A stretch of DNA of 64,000 nt from Paraburkholderia sp. (GCF_028283785.1 NZ_JAPWKB010000014.1:310001-374000); one strand, 5' to 3'; positions 25,101-33,316 are shown, counted from the stretch's first letter. Notes: generated by a model from the sequence alone, not told the origin. Made by a program: numbers and translations.

Positions 25101-27075
25101 CCCGAGTCATTTCCGCGCGGACGATCAACCCGCGCTCGACATGATCGCGTTCAACCAGACCGATGCGGATATCGATGCCGACTGGATCGTCGATGGCGGT
25201 GGTTTGAGCGTGAACAGAAAGGTCACGCTCAAGCGCGGCGCGAACTATCTGCGCGTGCCGTCCGCCGCGCTGAAAAGCGGCGTGGTGAACGCGTCGCTGC
25301 GGCGCGCGGGGCAGGACGTGGACCGCTTGCAAACCACGTTGACGCTCGACGCAAGCGGCTGGCTCGATCTGCATCAAACCACGATCGCACTCGACGCCGC
25401 CAGCAAGCCGCTCAATCTCGCGCCCGATGCGCAGAACGTCGGCGTGCGTTTCGTCAGCGGCGCGACTGGCGCGTTTTCGCGGGTCGCCGACGACCTGATC
25501 GCCTATCCGTACGGATGCGCGGAGCAGACGTCGAGCCGTCTGATTCCGCTGGCGCTGGCGCACGATGCGCTCGGCCGCGGCGATGCCGCGAGCGCGTCCG
25601 GCGCGTCCGGCGCATCAGGCACGTCCGGCACGGCAGGCGGCTCCGATGCGCCGCAGCCGCTGGACACGTTGTTGCGCAACGAACGCCAGCGGCTCGCGAT
25701 GCTGGCGGGCGTCAACGGCACGTTCGGCTGGTGGGGCGACACGACGGGCGGCAGCGCGTTGATGACGGCCTATGCGTACTACGCGGACTGGCTCGCCAGT
25801 CGCAGCCTCGGCATCACATTGCCGCCGTCGAACTGGCAACACGCGCTCGATGTGTATCGCGATGCAAGCGCAAAGGAACCGCTGCTGGATCGTGCGCTTG
25901 CGTTGTGGCTGATGCAGCAGATGGGCTTGCCGGTCGCGACGCCGGTGTCGGGGGTCGCCGACCAGTTGATGCAGGCCAATGCCGCGCTTGTAGATCCCAA
26001 AGCTGCTCCGAAAGCCGATCCCGCTACCTTCGCCGCGACCGACAGCATCGTCCTCGCGCAAGCCGATTCGCCGCGCGGCACGCGGCTCGCGCTGGTGCTG
26101 ACCGCGTACCTCGCGCGCGGCGTCAACGCGAGCGTACCGGACGGTTTCGATGCGGCCGCGACGGCGGCGCGAACCGCGCTTGCCGCCGATCCCGCGCCGC
26201 TTGCGCAGAGTCTGCTGTCGATGACAGGCGGCGAAGGCATCGATGCAGCCGCGTTGCTGGCCCGAAGCAGCACGGACTATCCGACGATCGATCGTGCGCT
26301 GACCTTGTTGTGGTTGCGCAAGGCATTGGGCGGCGACATGGGCGCTGCGGCGTCGTCGAACGGCTTGCCGTCGTTGCAGGGCGCGGGCTGGCAGCGCAGC
26401 GTCACACCGACCGGCTCGCCGGTCTGGTCGTGGCATGGCGCAGCCCAACCGGCCACGCTCGATATCGGCGCGGCGCGGCCCGATGTCAGCGCGCTGGTGA
26501 GCTTCCGCAGTCGCGCCGCGCAGGCGTCGCGCCTGCCGGTGACGATCGAGCGCCGCTGGTACAAGCTGGTGCCGGTTGCGCCCGTCGTGTCCGGCGATAC
26601 GGGCAAGGACAAGGCCGCGAAGGACAACCCGCCGGGACGCGCGACGTTTTCGGCGAAGCTCGTGAAAGCCGGCGACGCGCTCGACAGCAATGCGCTGTAC
26701 GTCGACGAAGTCACGCTGAAACCGCGTGCGGGCAGTGCGTTCCACTACGGTTTGCTCGATGTGCCGCTGCCGCCTGGCGGCGAAGTCGAAGCCACGGTAT
26801 GGGGCGTCAGCATCGACGGTTTGCCGGGGCAGGGCGAGGGCGGCAGCGGGCCGCAACCGTTCCAGCGTCGCGCGACCTATGAGATGGGCGAGATGTCGTA
26901 TCACCAGCCGGTGCCGTTGCTGGATCGTCCGGTGACGTTGCGTCAGCTGGTGCGCTTCGCGTTGCCGGGTGCGTTCGCGATGCCGCCTGCGCGCTATTTC
27001 CGCATGTATCAGCCGGACGCGAAGGCGTTCGAAGGCGGCAAGAGCGACCGGCTGACGACGTTGCGGATCGAGTAG
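22138..27075 (+). CDS. yfaS: Bacterial alpha-2-macroglobulin, YfaS/MagD class, with thioester motif
   Basis: 1645 residues. A long signal region ends near C-A-Q-A-A-Q. Repeated macroglobulin (MG) beta domains follow, with V-T-D-R-P-M-Y-R-P-G-D-P-V-H-V-K as an MG landmark near residue 395, then the A2M family block (K-S-D-K-A-V-Y-A-P-G-D near 820) and the thioester domain. Y-P-Y-G-C-A-E-Q-T-S-S-R puts the thioester Cys at residue 1127. Such proteins trap foreign proteases in the periplasm; the thioester would crosslink them. Just after it sits a Ser-Gly-Ala repeat linker (about residues 1150-1172). The start at 22138 overlaps yfaT; the frame is open further upstream but the signal peptide fixes the start. 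Confidence 0.9.
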   Translation: MTRIRLHLHLSNPRPVPAAVRVRAMLAAWLVTMLVALPFAAAPTCAQAAQAAQAAQPASGGGSDQKAEQSDDDNIAANPTLQATPPSGFDTQKINGQPFFLLSDASFGADQVAQVRLEAPGREFRSELEGYGGADIVVYRVPKPLEFLKAQKNLHRLTIAPNYQGEGLANTLAYLWDRWFTDARRAWQRVLSYATRSNATDAQPQLKLGDQTGKPTRFAPAAQFAPLKGYDLVARFRYPIWDAKTIQPPAGVKLEGSSSNFIEPASGNVMIPVGKLPPGLYLVEAMIGNYRAHTLLFVSDTVAVVKASSSGLLVWTARRDNGKPVPRTSVSWTDGVGVLQSGATGDDGALSLAHVSPERSYVLGVDPAGGVFVSENFYYDSEIYNTKLYAVTDRPMYRPGDPVHVKFIGRTFQSATQSSAPQDADIRLDVIDPNGAPVASRTVHFTADAGGDTAFTLPSAATAGGYTLRFDYRGDLYGSAFRVAEYVKPHFDIDLSMDKADYATGEPLKGKIQLRYPDGKPVRDSTVSVTLRAQKVTMVEGELKYAGLFPVKLEQQELKTDSDGNASLSLPAAQEPSRYALTLFAQDGAAYRVRVTREVLIARGVTPYRLSSAKSFTQPKDAVEFALEPLGATDAKTAAGAHAPTKWEWVRLESRTKRDGVVKAAAPGLATRFSVPFDEPGSYTVSVKDDAGNLLAATSHWVAGDGVKAVPGSLEIVFDRDRYRAGDTAEALITFPQPVDDALLTLERDNVERRALLSSGGDWLSLQRVAPSQWKARIKVGPAFAPNMTFSVLYVHAGEYVFQNAGIVVEQPSLALDVKSDKAVYAPGDTVTLDLTSALNGKPQAANLTVSVVDEMVYVLQPEIAPNIVDFFYHPRRNNVRTSSSLSFITYDLAMSALRGAPGGPQRANYNERGVKVLERPRRDDQDTAAWQANLKTDANGHATMSFRMPDSLARWRITVRAASADGMVGQRTAYVRSDKPLYLKWSGPSHFRADDQPALDMIAFNQTDADIDADWIVDGGGLSVNRKVTLKRGANYLRVPSAALKSGVVNASLRRAGQDVDRLQTTLTLDASGWLDLHQTTIALDAASKPLNLAPDAQNVGVRFVSGATGAFSRVADDLIAYPYGCAEQTSSRLIPLALAHDALGRGDAASASGASGASGTSGTAGGSDAPQPLDTLLRNERQRLAMLAGVNGTFGWWGDTTGGSALMTAYAYYADWLASRSLGITLPPSNWQHALDVYRDASAKEPLLDRALALWLMQQMGLPVATPVSGVADQLMQANAALVDPKAAPKADPATFAATDSIVLAQADSPRGTRLALVLTAYLARGVNASVPDGFDAAATAARTALAADPAPLAQSLLSMTGGEGIDAAALLARSSTDYPTIDRALTLLWLRKALGGDMGAAASSNGLPSLQGAGWQRSVTPTGSPVWSWHGAAQPATLDIGAARPDVSALVSFRSRAAQASRLPVTIERRWYKLVPVAPVVSGDTGKDKAAKDNPPGRATFSAKLVKAGDALDSNALYVDEVTLKPRAGSAFHYGLLDVPLPPGGEVEATVWGVSIDGLPGQGEGGSGPQPFQRRATYEMGEMSYHQPVPLLDRPVTLRQLVRFALPGAFAMPPARYFRMYQPDAKAFEGGKSDRLTTLRIE

Positions 27076-27088
27076 GCGAGACCAGACG

Positions 27089-28939
27089 ATGCGCGCGATC
27101 CTGTCGATGCTTTCGATGCTGCGGGCGATGATCGAACCGCGACCGCGACCGCGTGCGGTGAGCGCGTGGCGGGCGTCGTTCGTGTTGTGCGTCGCGGCGG
27201 CGTGCGCAGGCGCGGTCGCCGCGCAGACACGAGGCGGTGAAGACGGTGCGGCAGGCGCGGCGGCGGTGTCGTCGTCGTTGCGTTTTGCGTGGCTGCGCGA
27301 TGGCGACGCGCAACTCTGGCAGTTCGACAACCGTTCGGCCGATACCGCGTCAACGTCAGCGGCTTCGCACATCGCGCCGCAAGCGTTGCCGCCCGGTTTG
27401 CAGACGCCGCTCGGCAGCGTGTGGAAACTGTTCGTCTACGGCTATCTGGTGGATCGCGGTATCGCGTCGGCGGATTACGTGTGCAACGGCGGCGATCCGG
27501 AAGAGGTGTATTGCTGCATGACCGGCGGCCGGGTCGATCGCGAGCACGCGCTGGTCCAGTCGTGCGGTCGCTACTTCGAACCGGCCCGTCTGCAACTCGA
27601 TCCGTCCGGATGGCGCGATTACTGGCGCGCCGCACACGCGCCCGCATGGTTGCAGGATTTGCACGGACTGACGGCCGAGCGTCGCGTGCCGGTCGCGAGT
27701 CTGCTTGCCGCATTGCACGCGATGCCGCCGCGCGCGCGGATCGCCGCGTCGGGCACGCTGGTTTCGGTGCTGACGATCGGACGCGGCGAGGGCACGTTGC
27801 CGTGGTACGGCAGCCTGTTGCGCGCGAAGACGTGGACGATGCCCGATCCATCGAAGCCGGGCGCGTCGATCGGCGGCGCAGCGGGCTGGCTCGCCGACGG
27901 CACGCCGGTCTGGCTCGGCGGACCGGGCGGCAGTGCGCGCGTGCTCGCGGCAGCGGCACCGCACGTCGCGCCGCTGATCGCGCAGATCGATGTGCCGGAC
28001 GACGACGCGTGCGTGCTGGTCGATTTCTTCGCGCGATATCCGGTGCGGGCGGTGTCGGCGGTATCGGCAGTATCGGGCGGCAATGGGCAAGCGACGTCGA
28101 AAGATGTCGTCGGCGGACCGCTGGACGGCGTGTTCAGTGTGGGCTTCGTCAACGGCAATGCGTTGCGGATCGAGAGTCGCGGCGAGTTGATGCTCGGACG
28201 CGTCGACGGTGCGCCGCGTGTGACGGGCCGATTCGGTATCAACGATTACGTCGCGCGGGTGGTCGAGCGCGAAGGCGACGCGCGTGAGCCGGAAGCGGCA
28301 AAGGCGCTGGCGGTCGCGGCGCGCAGCTATCTGGTTCAGCATGGCCGGCGGGATCACGGTTGCTGGCGGATCGACGACAGCAGCGCGACGCAGCGCGTGT
28401 TGCCGCGCGCCGCCGATGCCGCCGCACGTCGCGCCGCCGATCAGACCGACGCGCTGGTGCTGACCGGCGTGCCGGTTCAGTATCACCACGACAAGGCGTC
28501 GGCGGGGCAGATGAGCTGGCTGGCCGCGAAGTCGCTGGCGCAGGACGGCATGCGCTTCGACGCGATCCTCGCCAGAACCTGGCCGCAAGCCACGTTGACT
28601 TCGTTCGACAGTCCGTTGTCGGGCGACTGCGAGCCGGTTGCCGGCGCGCGTGACTGGCTGCGTCGAAACGCGGCGCAGTGGACGCGGCGGCTGGACGGCG
28701 TCGCAGGGTACGAAGCGCCGGATTTGCCGGCAGTGTGTGCCGTTCGCGAAGGCCGTCCGTACGCGGACGCGCAACGCAACCGGTTGTACGTCTATCGTCT
28801 TCAGACGGAAGAAGACCGCATCGCGCTGGCGCACGAGTATGTGCACCTCGCGTTTCAGCATCATCCGCGCGGCGTCGACGAAGCGTTCGTCGAGCGCACG
28901 GCGCGGACCTTGGTGCGCACGGAGAATCCGATCCAATGA
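27089..28939 (+). CDS. yfaQ: DUF2300 protein, YfaQ-like, with SxxK, SpoIID-like and HExxH motifs
   Basis: 616 residues, exported (hydrophobic segment ~28-46). Three cell-wall-enzyme-like signatures occur in order: S110-V-W-K113 in P-L-G-S-V-W-K-L-F, as in the active site of penicillin-recognising enzymes; E-A-A-K-A-L-A-V-A-A-R-S-Y in the middle, as in SpoIID-type lytic transglycosylases; and H582-E-Y-V-H586 near the C terminus, a zinc-peptidase motif with a downstream Glu (V-D-E-A-F-V-E). Whether all three are active is unknown. The gene starts 13 bases after yfaS and overlaps yfaP (ATGA). In the operon it may process peptidoglycan or anchor the macroglobulin complex. Confidence 0.78.
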   Translation: MRAILSMLSMLRAMIEPRPRPRAVSAWRASFVLCVAAACAGAVAAQTRGGEDGAAGAAAVSSSLRFAWLRDGDAQLWQFDNRSADTASTSAASHIAPQALPPGLQTPLGSVWKLFVYGYLVDRGIASADYVCNGGDPEEVYCCMTGGRVDREHALVQSCGRYFEPARLQLDPSGWRDYWRAAHAPAWLQDLHGLTAERRVPVASLLAALHAMPPRARIAASGTLVSVLTIGRGEGTLPWYGSLLRAKTWTMPDPSKPGASIGGAAGWLADGTPVWLGGPGGSARVLAAAAPHVAPLIAQIDVPDDDACVLVDFFARYPVRAVSAVSAVSGGNGQATSKDVVGGPLDGVFSVGFVNGNALRIESRGELMLGRVDGAPRVTGRFGINDYVARVVEREGDAREPEAAKALAVAARSYLVQHGRRDHGCWRIDDSSATQRVLPRAADAAARRAADQTDALVLTGVPVQYHHDKASAGQMSWLAAKSLAQDGMRFDAILARTWPQATLTSFDSPLSGDCEPVAGARDWLRRNAAQWTRRLDGVAGYEAPDLPAVCAVREGRPYADAQRNRLYVYRLQTEEDRIALAHEYVHLAFQHHPRGVDEAFVERTARTLVRTENPIQ

Positions 28940-29865
28940 CACGTCTTTTTGATTCGAACGATGACGGACTGCGCATGAACGGCGCGAGCCCGTCTGCGAC
29001 ACCGACTTCGATATGCGGTTTGCGTCGGGGCATGCGTGGGCCGTCGAGCCGGGTTTCGACGATGGCGATTCTTATCCGGTCGGGCGCGCGGTATCTGGCC
29101 GGATGCGTGTGGCTGGTGTTGGGATGCGCCGGTGCGGCGCAACCGGCGAGCGCAGCCGATATCGATTTCGATGCGCCGTTGAACGGCTGGCGCAATACGA
29201 CGGGCGACAGCGCGCAGTACACGCAGGACGTTCACTATCCGGCGGTAGCGGTCTCGACACCCGATGGGCAATCGAAGTTCGCGTTGATTACCGGGCATAT
29301 CCGCAATGCGCCGAAAAAGGCGGGGACGTCGGTGGGCACGTTGATCGTCAACGGGACGCCGTTACCGCAGCGTATCGACGAAGACGGCGATTTCTCGCGA
29401 CCTTATGCGTTTGCGGGCGGCAGCAATAGTGTGGAATTGCGGGCGCCGGGCGGCGCGCAAAAGCGCATCCAGTTTTACGACGGCAACAGCGGCAAGACCC
29501 AGCCGCGCTTGCGGATCGTGCTCGCGTGGGACACGGACGGAACCGATCTGGATTTGCACGTAGTGTCGCCGGATGGCGTGCATACGTTCTATGCGGATCG
29601 GGTTGCGCCGAATGGCGGCGCGCTCGATGTGGACGTGACGACGGGATACGGGCCGGAGATTTATTCGTCGGCTTCGCCGTTGAAGGGGGCTTATCTGGTT
29701 TATGTGAATTATTACGGGAGTGGTGGGGGCGGTGGCGATATGACGGTCGCGCAGATTTCGATCATCACGGATGAAAATACGCCGAGTGAAAAGACGGAGA
29801 TGGTGAGGGTTCCGATGCGGAAGGCTGGGGAGTTGACGTTGGTTAAGAGGTTTGTTTTGCCTTAG
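28936..29865 (+). CDS. yfaP: DUF2135 protein, YfaP-like
   Basis: 309 residues from the ATG at 28936, which overlaps the yfaQ stop. An in-frame ATG at 29062 would give a better signal peptide (M-A-I-L-I-R-S start, cleavage near A-S-A-A), so the true start may be there. The mature part begins I-D-F-D-A-P-L-N-G-W-R and contains the DUF2135 core V-L-A-W-D-T-D-G-T-D-L-D-L-H-V-V-S-P-D-G, an acidic loop that looks metal-binding, and ends near G-A-Y-L-V-Y-V-N-Y-Y-G. It is the last gene of the operon; codons become G/T-rich at the 3' end, running into a G/T tract and the second dispersed repeat. Confidence 0.78.
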   Translation: MTRLFDSNDDGLRMNGASPSATPTSICGLRRGMRGPSSRVSTMAILIRSGARYLAGCVWLVLGCAGAAQPASAADIDFDAPLNGWRNTTGDSAQYTQDVHYPAVAVSTPDGQSKFALITGHIRNAPKKAGTSVGTLIVNGTPLPQRIDEDGDFSRPYAFAGGSNSVELRAPGGAQKRIQFYDGNSGKTQPRLRIVLAWDTDGTDLDLHVVSPDGVHTFYADRVAPNGGALDVDVTTGYGPEIYSSASPLKGAYLVYVNYYGSGGGGGDMTVAQISIITDENTPSEKTEMVRVPMRKAGELTLVKRFVLP

Positions 29866-29965
29866 GGGTTTGGGTTGGGTTGGTTGTTCCTGGGTTGGCG
29901 TGCGTGGCCTGTTTTCACGGTGGTTTGCTCGGTTGGCCCGGTTTGGTTGTCCCGTTTTCACGCTG

Positions 29966-30628
29966 GTTTGCCTGGATCGTCCCTGTGCGGGACCGCACCT
30001 ACTTTTCTTTGCTCGCGCAAAGAAAAGTAGGCAAAAGAAAGCGCGTTTACCCCGCCGCTTCGTAGCGAGTGGCGGCTATCAATTATCGGGTAGTGGACCG
30101 CGCACGTTTGGAGTGGTCGGTCGGTTTGGCGTGGTGGTCCGCGCCCGCACATCCCGCCCGCTTCGCGGCGGTAGCCCACTTCAAAAACCCATTTGCGCCA
30201 CGTCATTTGCCCGCTTTTTCGACGGTTCCGGCTTCGGATCGAAGCCCGGTTTGCGCCACGGCATTCGCCCAACTTCACGAAGGTTTCGACGTTCCTGGTT
30301 GCCAGGAATTTTGCGCGCGAGAACCGCCCGGCGCATGCCAGGAAAGTGGGTGTTGTGACCGACGGAGTTCGGCGCACGAATGACGCCGAGAGATAAAGAC
30401 GGGGCTGTGCCCGTCGGCTGTCGCGGAGCGAACAGCCGGAACGAATGACTGCCTTGTCACTAGCTTAAGCGGCGCGGCAACTCAAATCGTGCGCGGACCA
30501 CTACCCGATAATGAATAAACGCCACTCGCTACGGAGTGGCGGTGTAAACGCGCTTTCTTTTGCCTACTTTTCTTTGCGCGAGCAAAGAAAAGTAGGTGCG
30601 GTCCCGCACAGGGACGATCCAGGCATAC
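29966..30628. repeat. Dispersed inverted-arm repeat, copy 2, without IS (empty site)
   Basis: 663 bp with the same inverted arms as copies 1 and 3. The core lies in the opposite orientation: the stretch matching 15844-16020 of copy 1 reads here as its reverse complement. The IS target is intact; on the minus strand it reads G-T-G-A-C-A-A-G-G-C-A-G-T-C, with the AA core at 30454-30455. No gene was found in 29866-30713: short frames are not conserved in the other copies. G/T-rich sequence lies before it and C/A-rich sequence after it, between convergent genes. Confidence 0.8.
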
Positions 30629-30713
30629 CGACGTGAAACCGGGACAACCGAGGCAACCCAACCCAACCCAACCGCAAAAAAACACCCCAGCCGTCAGGCC
30701 AACAAAACCACCC

Positions 30714-31250
30714 CTAAAACCACCCCTTAAAAACCCCCAAAACCCTCCCCCCCGCCTGCACCCAAACATGCGAAGCAACAAACCAAGCCGCCCCCCACGC
30801 CGCCGCGACGACAATCAAATCGCAATGCCCGCTATTCCACAACCGTAACGAATGCCGCCCATAAATCCACGGCACACCAAGCGGATTCGGCCAGTCCGCG
30901 AGCAGATGCATCACACCGCCACAGGCAAACCCAAACACCACCGGCGCCACGCCACCCCACACGCCACCGGCACCTTGCCGCTCGCCAAGCAGATGAAACG
31001 ACACCGCGAGCATCGCCAGCCAACCGATGCCCCAATGCGTCAACGTCCGATGCGTAATCCACAACCGACGCGAGCGCGACCACCACGCGACCTCCAGCCA
31101 GTCAGGCGCGGTCGCGCCCGCTACGCCAGCGATAAAACTGCCGATCGCCCAGATATACCCAGCGCCCGATGCGCCGCTTCGCGTGACGATCGCGGCTGCG
31201 ATCAAACCGGCCGCCCAGCCGGTCGCGTGATGTGCTTTGTTGGAAGCCAT
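30714..31250 (-). CDS. DUF457 (YdjM-like) membrane protein, putative metal-dependent hydrolase
   Basis: 178 residues with about four membrane segments. The polar residues of the DUF457/YdjM family are present: N-K-A-H-H-A-T-G at the N terminus, A-P-D-W-L-E, T-H-R-T-L-T-H-W, and H-L-L-A-D-W-P-N-P-L-G-V-P. These His/Asp residues line a putative metal site in the membrane. In E. coli ydjM is LexA-regulated; no LexA box was evident here. The last ten codons run into the C/A-rich flank of repeat copy 2, so the C terminus may have been reshaped by it. Confidence 0.78.
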   Translation of the reverse strand: MASNKAHHATGWAAGLIAAAIVTRSGASGAGYIWAIGSFIAGVAGATAPDWLEVAWWSRSRRLWITHRTLTHWGIGWLAMLAVSFHLLGERQGAGGVWGGVAPVVFGFACGGVMHLLADWPNPLGVPWIYGRHSLRLWNSGHCDLIVVAAAWGAAWFVASHVWVQAGGRVLGVFKGWF

Positions 31251-31366
31251 GCAAAGACGCGCGTGTCGCGCATCGAAAATAAAGGGCGGGAATGTTCTCA
31301 GAACGGCGGGGAAATTGACAGCGTCAGCGAACCCGCTAACAAAAGAAATATCGTTGTTACGTTCGT

Positions 31367-31402
31367 GCGAGTTTCAGCTCTCTCGCAAGTGCTGAAACTC
31401 GC
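31367..31402. promoter_or_regulatory. Perfect inverted repeat (11-bp arms, 14-base loop)
   Basis: G-C-G-A-G-T-T-T-C-A-G and its exact complement lie in the 183-base gap between the lipoprotein gene (31434-31778) and the DUF457 gene, both on the minus strand. No T-run follows on either strand, so an operator or an RNA structure is as likely as a terminator. Confidence 0.5.
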
Positions 31403-31433
31403 AACTACCGGTGCTAGCGCGGACGGCCTGACG

Positions 31434-31778
31434 TCACACCGCGCATCGCGCGATGTCGAAACGCATTTCCGGTTCCGGTGGATCGTCCGGGGCATCTGCG
31501 GGACGCATGACCTTGATGATCGAGCCGATTTGCGACGGCATCAACGTGACGAAGTACGAAGTATTCGAACTGGAGCCGACGGCTAGCTCGGTGGTCGCGC
31601 CGGCCATCGTCCGGTTGACGCGCGAGAGCCGTCCTTCGAGACAGTTGGCGACATACGATGCGCTGCGTTGCGACGACACATACATCAACGGCTTCGACGC
31701 GTCGCGCGCGGTAGGACCGCCCGACGAACCGCACGCGGCGAACAGCACAGTGGGAACCAGCAGAAGAAGTCTTTTCAT
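31434..31778 (-). CDS. Small lipoprotein of unknown function
   Basis: 114 residues. M-K-R-L-L-L-L-V-P-T-V-L-F-A-A-C is a type II signal peptide with the lipobox Cys at 16, followed by a Gly/Ser tether, so it should be lipid-anchored. The remaining ~90 residues have no recognised domain; Cys46 and the near-terminal Cys112 may pair. There is no strong Shine-Dalgarno. It seems to be a stand-alone gene. Confidence 0.68.
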   Translation of the reverse strand: MKRLLLLVPTVLFAACGSSGGPTARDASKPLMYVSSQRSASYVANCLEGRLSRVNRTMAGATTELAVGSSSNTSYFVTLMPSQIGSIIKVMRPADAPDDPPEPEMRFDIARCAV

Positions 31779-32043
31779 GAGATGGATCGTCGGCGTCCCC
31801 GGTCATCAGCAGTGAGCACGACATAAGCGGGAACTTGGGGCGCGGGCGGAGCTATCGCTCCGCGACGAAACCGCGCTTCGCTTGCAGTTCGCTGATGATC
31901 GGCCATCAATAGGCTTGCAGTCGAATCCGCGGTTGAAGACCAGTATACCTGCGCGTCGCAGGCCACCCGATCGCAGGTCTCGCAGCACGTTTCGCGAACG
32001 GTATCGTCACCTGGCAGCACGCGCCATCGGCTGGCGCGAGACG
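31779..32043. other. Intergenic stretch upstream of the lipoprotein gene, no gene seen
   Basis: With the terminator and hairpin that follow, this makes a 383-base gap between two minus-strand genes. It should contain the lipoprotein promoter. Frames crossing it lack ribosome sites and recognisable products. Confidence 0.45.
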
Positions 32044-32079
32044 CAAAAAAACGCGCATGCAATCGTATTGCGTGCGCGT
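32044..32079 (-). terminator. Rho-independent terminator of the porin gene
   Basis: On the minus strand a 13-bp stem with one mismatch (arms 32051-32063 and 32067-32079) is followed by a run of T. It lies 83 bases after the porin stop. A second perfect 11-bp hairpin (32087-32097 with 32102-32112) lies between it and the stop. Confidence 0.8.
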
Positions 32080-32161
32080 TGTGTTACAGGCCGGATGGAT
32101 ACATCCGGCCTGCCTGCTACATGTGACCGTTTTCCGGGAACAGCGTCCCGGAAGCAGGTTC

Positions 32162-33316
32162 TTAGAAGCGGTGACGCAGACCGACAGCAACAGCCGTCTG
32201 GTTAGCCGTCGACGACGGCGTCAGCGTGTTGATCGACGCGACGTTCGCACCGAAGTTGCCGAGTTCGCCCGTTGCGTGCTGGTACACACCTTCCAGGTAC
32301 ACGTCCGTACGCTTGCTCAGCGAGTAGTCGCCTTGCAGCGACACCGTATGCCACTTCGGATCACCCGAACCGTTCGAGCCGGACATATGGCCGTTCGTGA
32401 ACGTGTACGCTGCTGCCAGGCTCAACGCCGGCGTCAGTGCATAGCGGCCGTTCAGCTCGTAGTTGTCCATGTGCAGGTTCGTACCCGCGACGCCGCCGAG
32501 CGTTTCGCCGCCGACGTTCACGCCCGTGATGCCGTCCAGTTGCGTGTGCGTGTACACGAAGCCGACGTTAGCCGGACCGTACGCGTAGTTGATGCCCGCG
32601 CCGAACGTGCGTTGCAGGTTCGCTGCGATTTGCGCCGTGCCGTCACCTTGCGAAACCGCGCCGCTCAGGTTGTCGCTGCTGCCCGACTTGTTCAGTTGCA
32701 GGTACGAAGCGGCAACGCTCAACGGGCCGTTCACGTACGATGCGCCCGCGCTCCACGCACGGTTGTTCGAGAACTGGCCGGCGTCGTTGCTGAAGCCGTA
32801 CAGGCCGCCGAACGTGAAGCCTGCGTAGTTCGTGCTCGTGTACTTGACCGCGTTCTTGACCGAGAACGAGTTGTCGAGGTTGTCGTTGTCGAACGGGTGA
32901 GCGGCCAGGTTGTTGCCGTAGCCCGCGCCCGTTTCCGACAGCGGCGCCAGATAGTCGACCATCGAGTCATATTGACGGCCCAGCGTCACCGTACCGTACT
33001 GGTCGCTCTTCAAACCGACGTAGGCCTGACGGTTGAAAATCGTGTTGCTTTCCGAGTACGCGCCGCTGTTGATGTTGAAGCCGCTTTCCAACGTGAAGAT
33101 TGCGTGCAGACCGCCACCCAGATCTTCGTTGCCCTTCAGGCCGAAGTACGTGTTCGACACCGTGCCGCTGCCCTGTTGCCAGTTGCTGTGGCCACCCTGG
33201 TTGTTCGAGTACACGAGACCGGCGTCAAGCGTGCCGTACAGCGTCACGCTGCTTTGTGCGTGAGCGTTGATAGCGAAGGCACCCATGATGCCAGCAACGA
33301 TGAGGGTTTTTTTCAT
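32162..33316 (-). CDS. General porin, Burkholderia OmpC type
   Basis: 384 residues. The signal peptide M-K-K-T-L-I-V-A-G-I-M-G-A-F ends A-H-A-Q-S, and the mature barrel starts S-V-T-L-Y-G-T-L-D-A-G-L, the standard opening of betaproteobacterial trimeric porins. It closes V-G-L-R-H-R-F. A G-L-K-G-N-E-D-L-G-G-G block and the L-G-R-Q-Y-D-S loop are typical. It allows diffusion of small hydrophilic solutes through the outer membrane. The start at 33316 has G-G-A-G upstream; the frame stays open to 33460 but the signal peptide decides. Codon use is more biased than in neighbours, as expected for a highly expressed gene. Confidence 0.94.
   Translation of the reverse strand: MKKTLIVAGIMGAFAINAHAQSSVTLYGTLDAGLVYSNNQGGHSNWQQGSGTVSNTYFGLKGNEDLGGGLHAIFTLESGFNINSGAYSESNTIFNRQAYVGLKSDQYGTVTLGRQYDSMVDYLAPLSETGAGYGNNLAAHPFDNDNLDNSFSVKNAVKYTSTNYAGFTFGGLYGFSNDAGQFSNNRAWSAGASYVNGPLSVAASYLQLNKSGSSDNLSGAVSQGDGTAQIAANLQRTFGAGINYAYGPANVGFVYTHTQLDGITGVNVGGETLGGVAGTNLHMDNYELNGRYALTPALSLAAAYTFTNGHMSGSNGSGDPKWHTVSLQGDYSLSKRTDVYLEGVYQHATGELGNFGANVASINTLTPSSTANQTAVAVGLRHRF

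Noticed and set aside
21991..25563. 1190-codon open frame on the minus strand opposite yfaS
   Set aside because: Its product is Arg/His/Gln-rich with no recognisable domain, and it mirrors the codon bias of the real gene on the plus strand.
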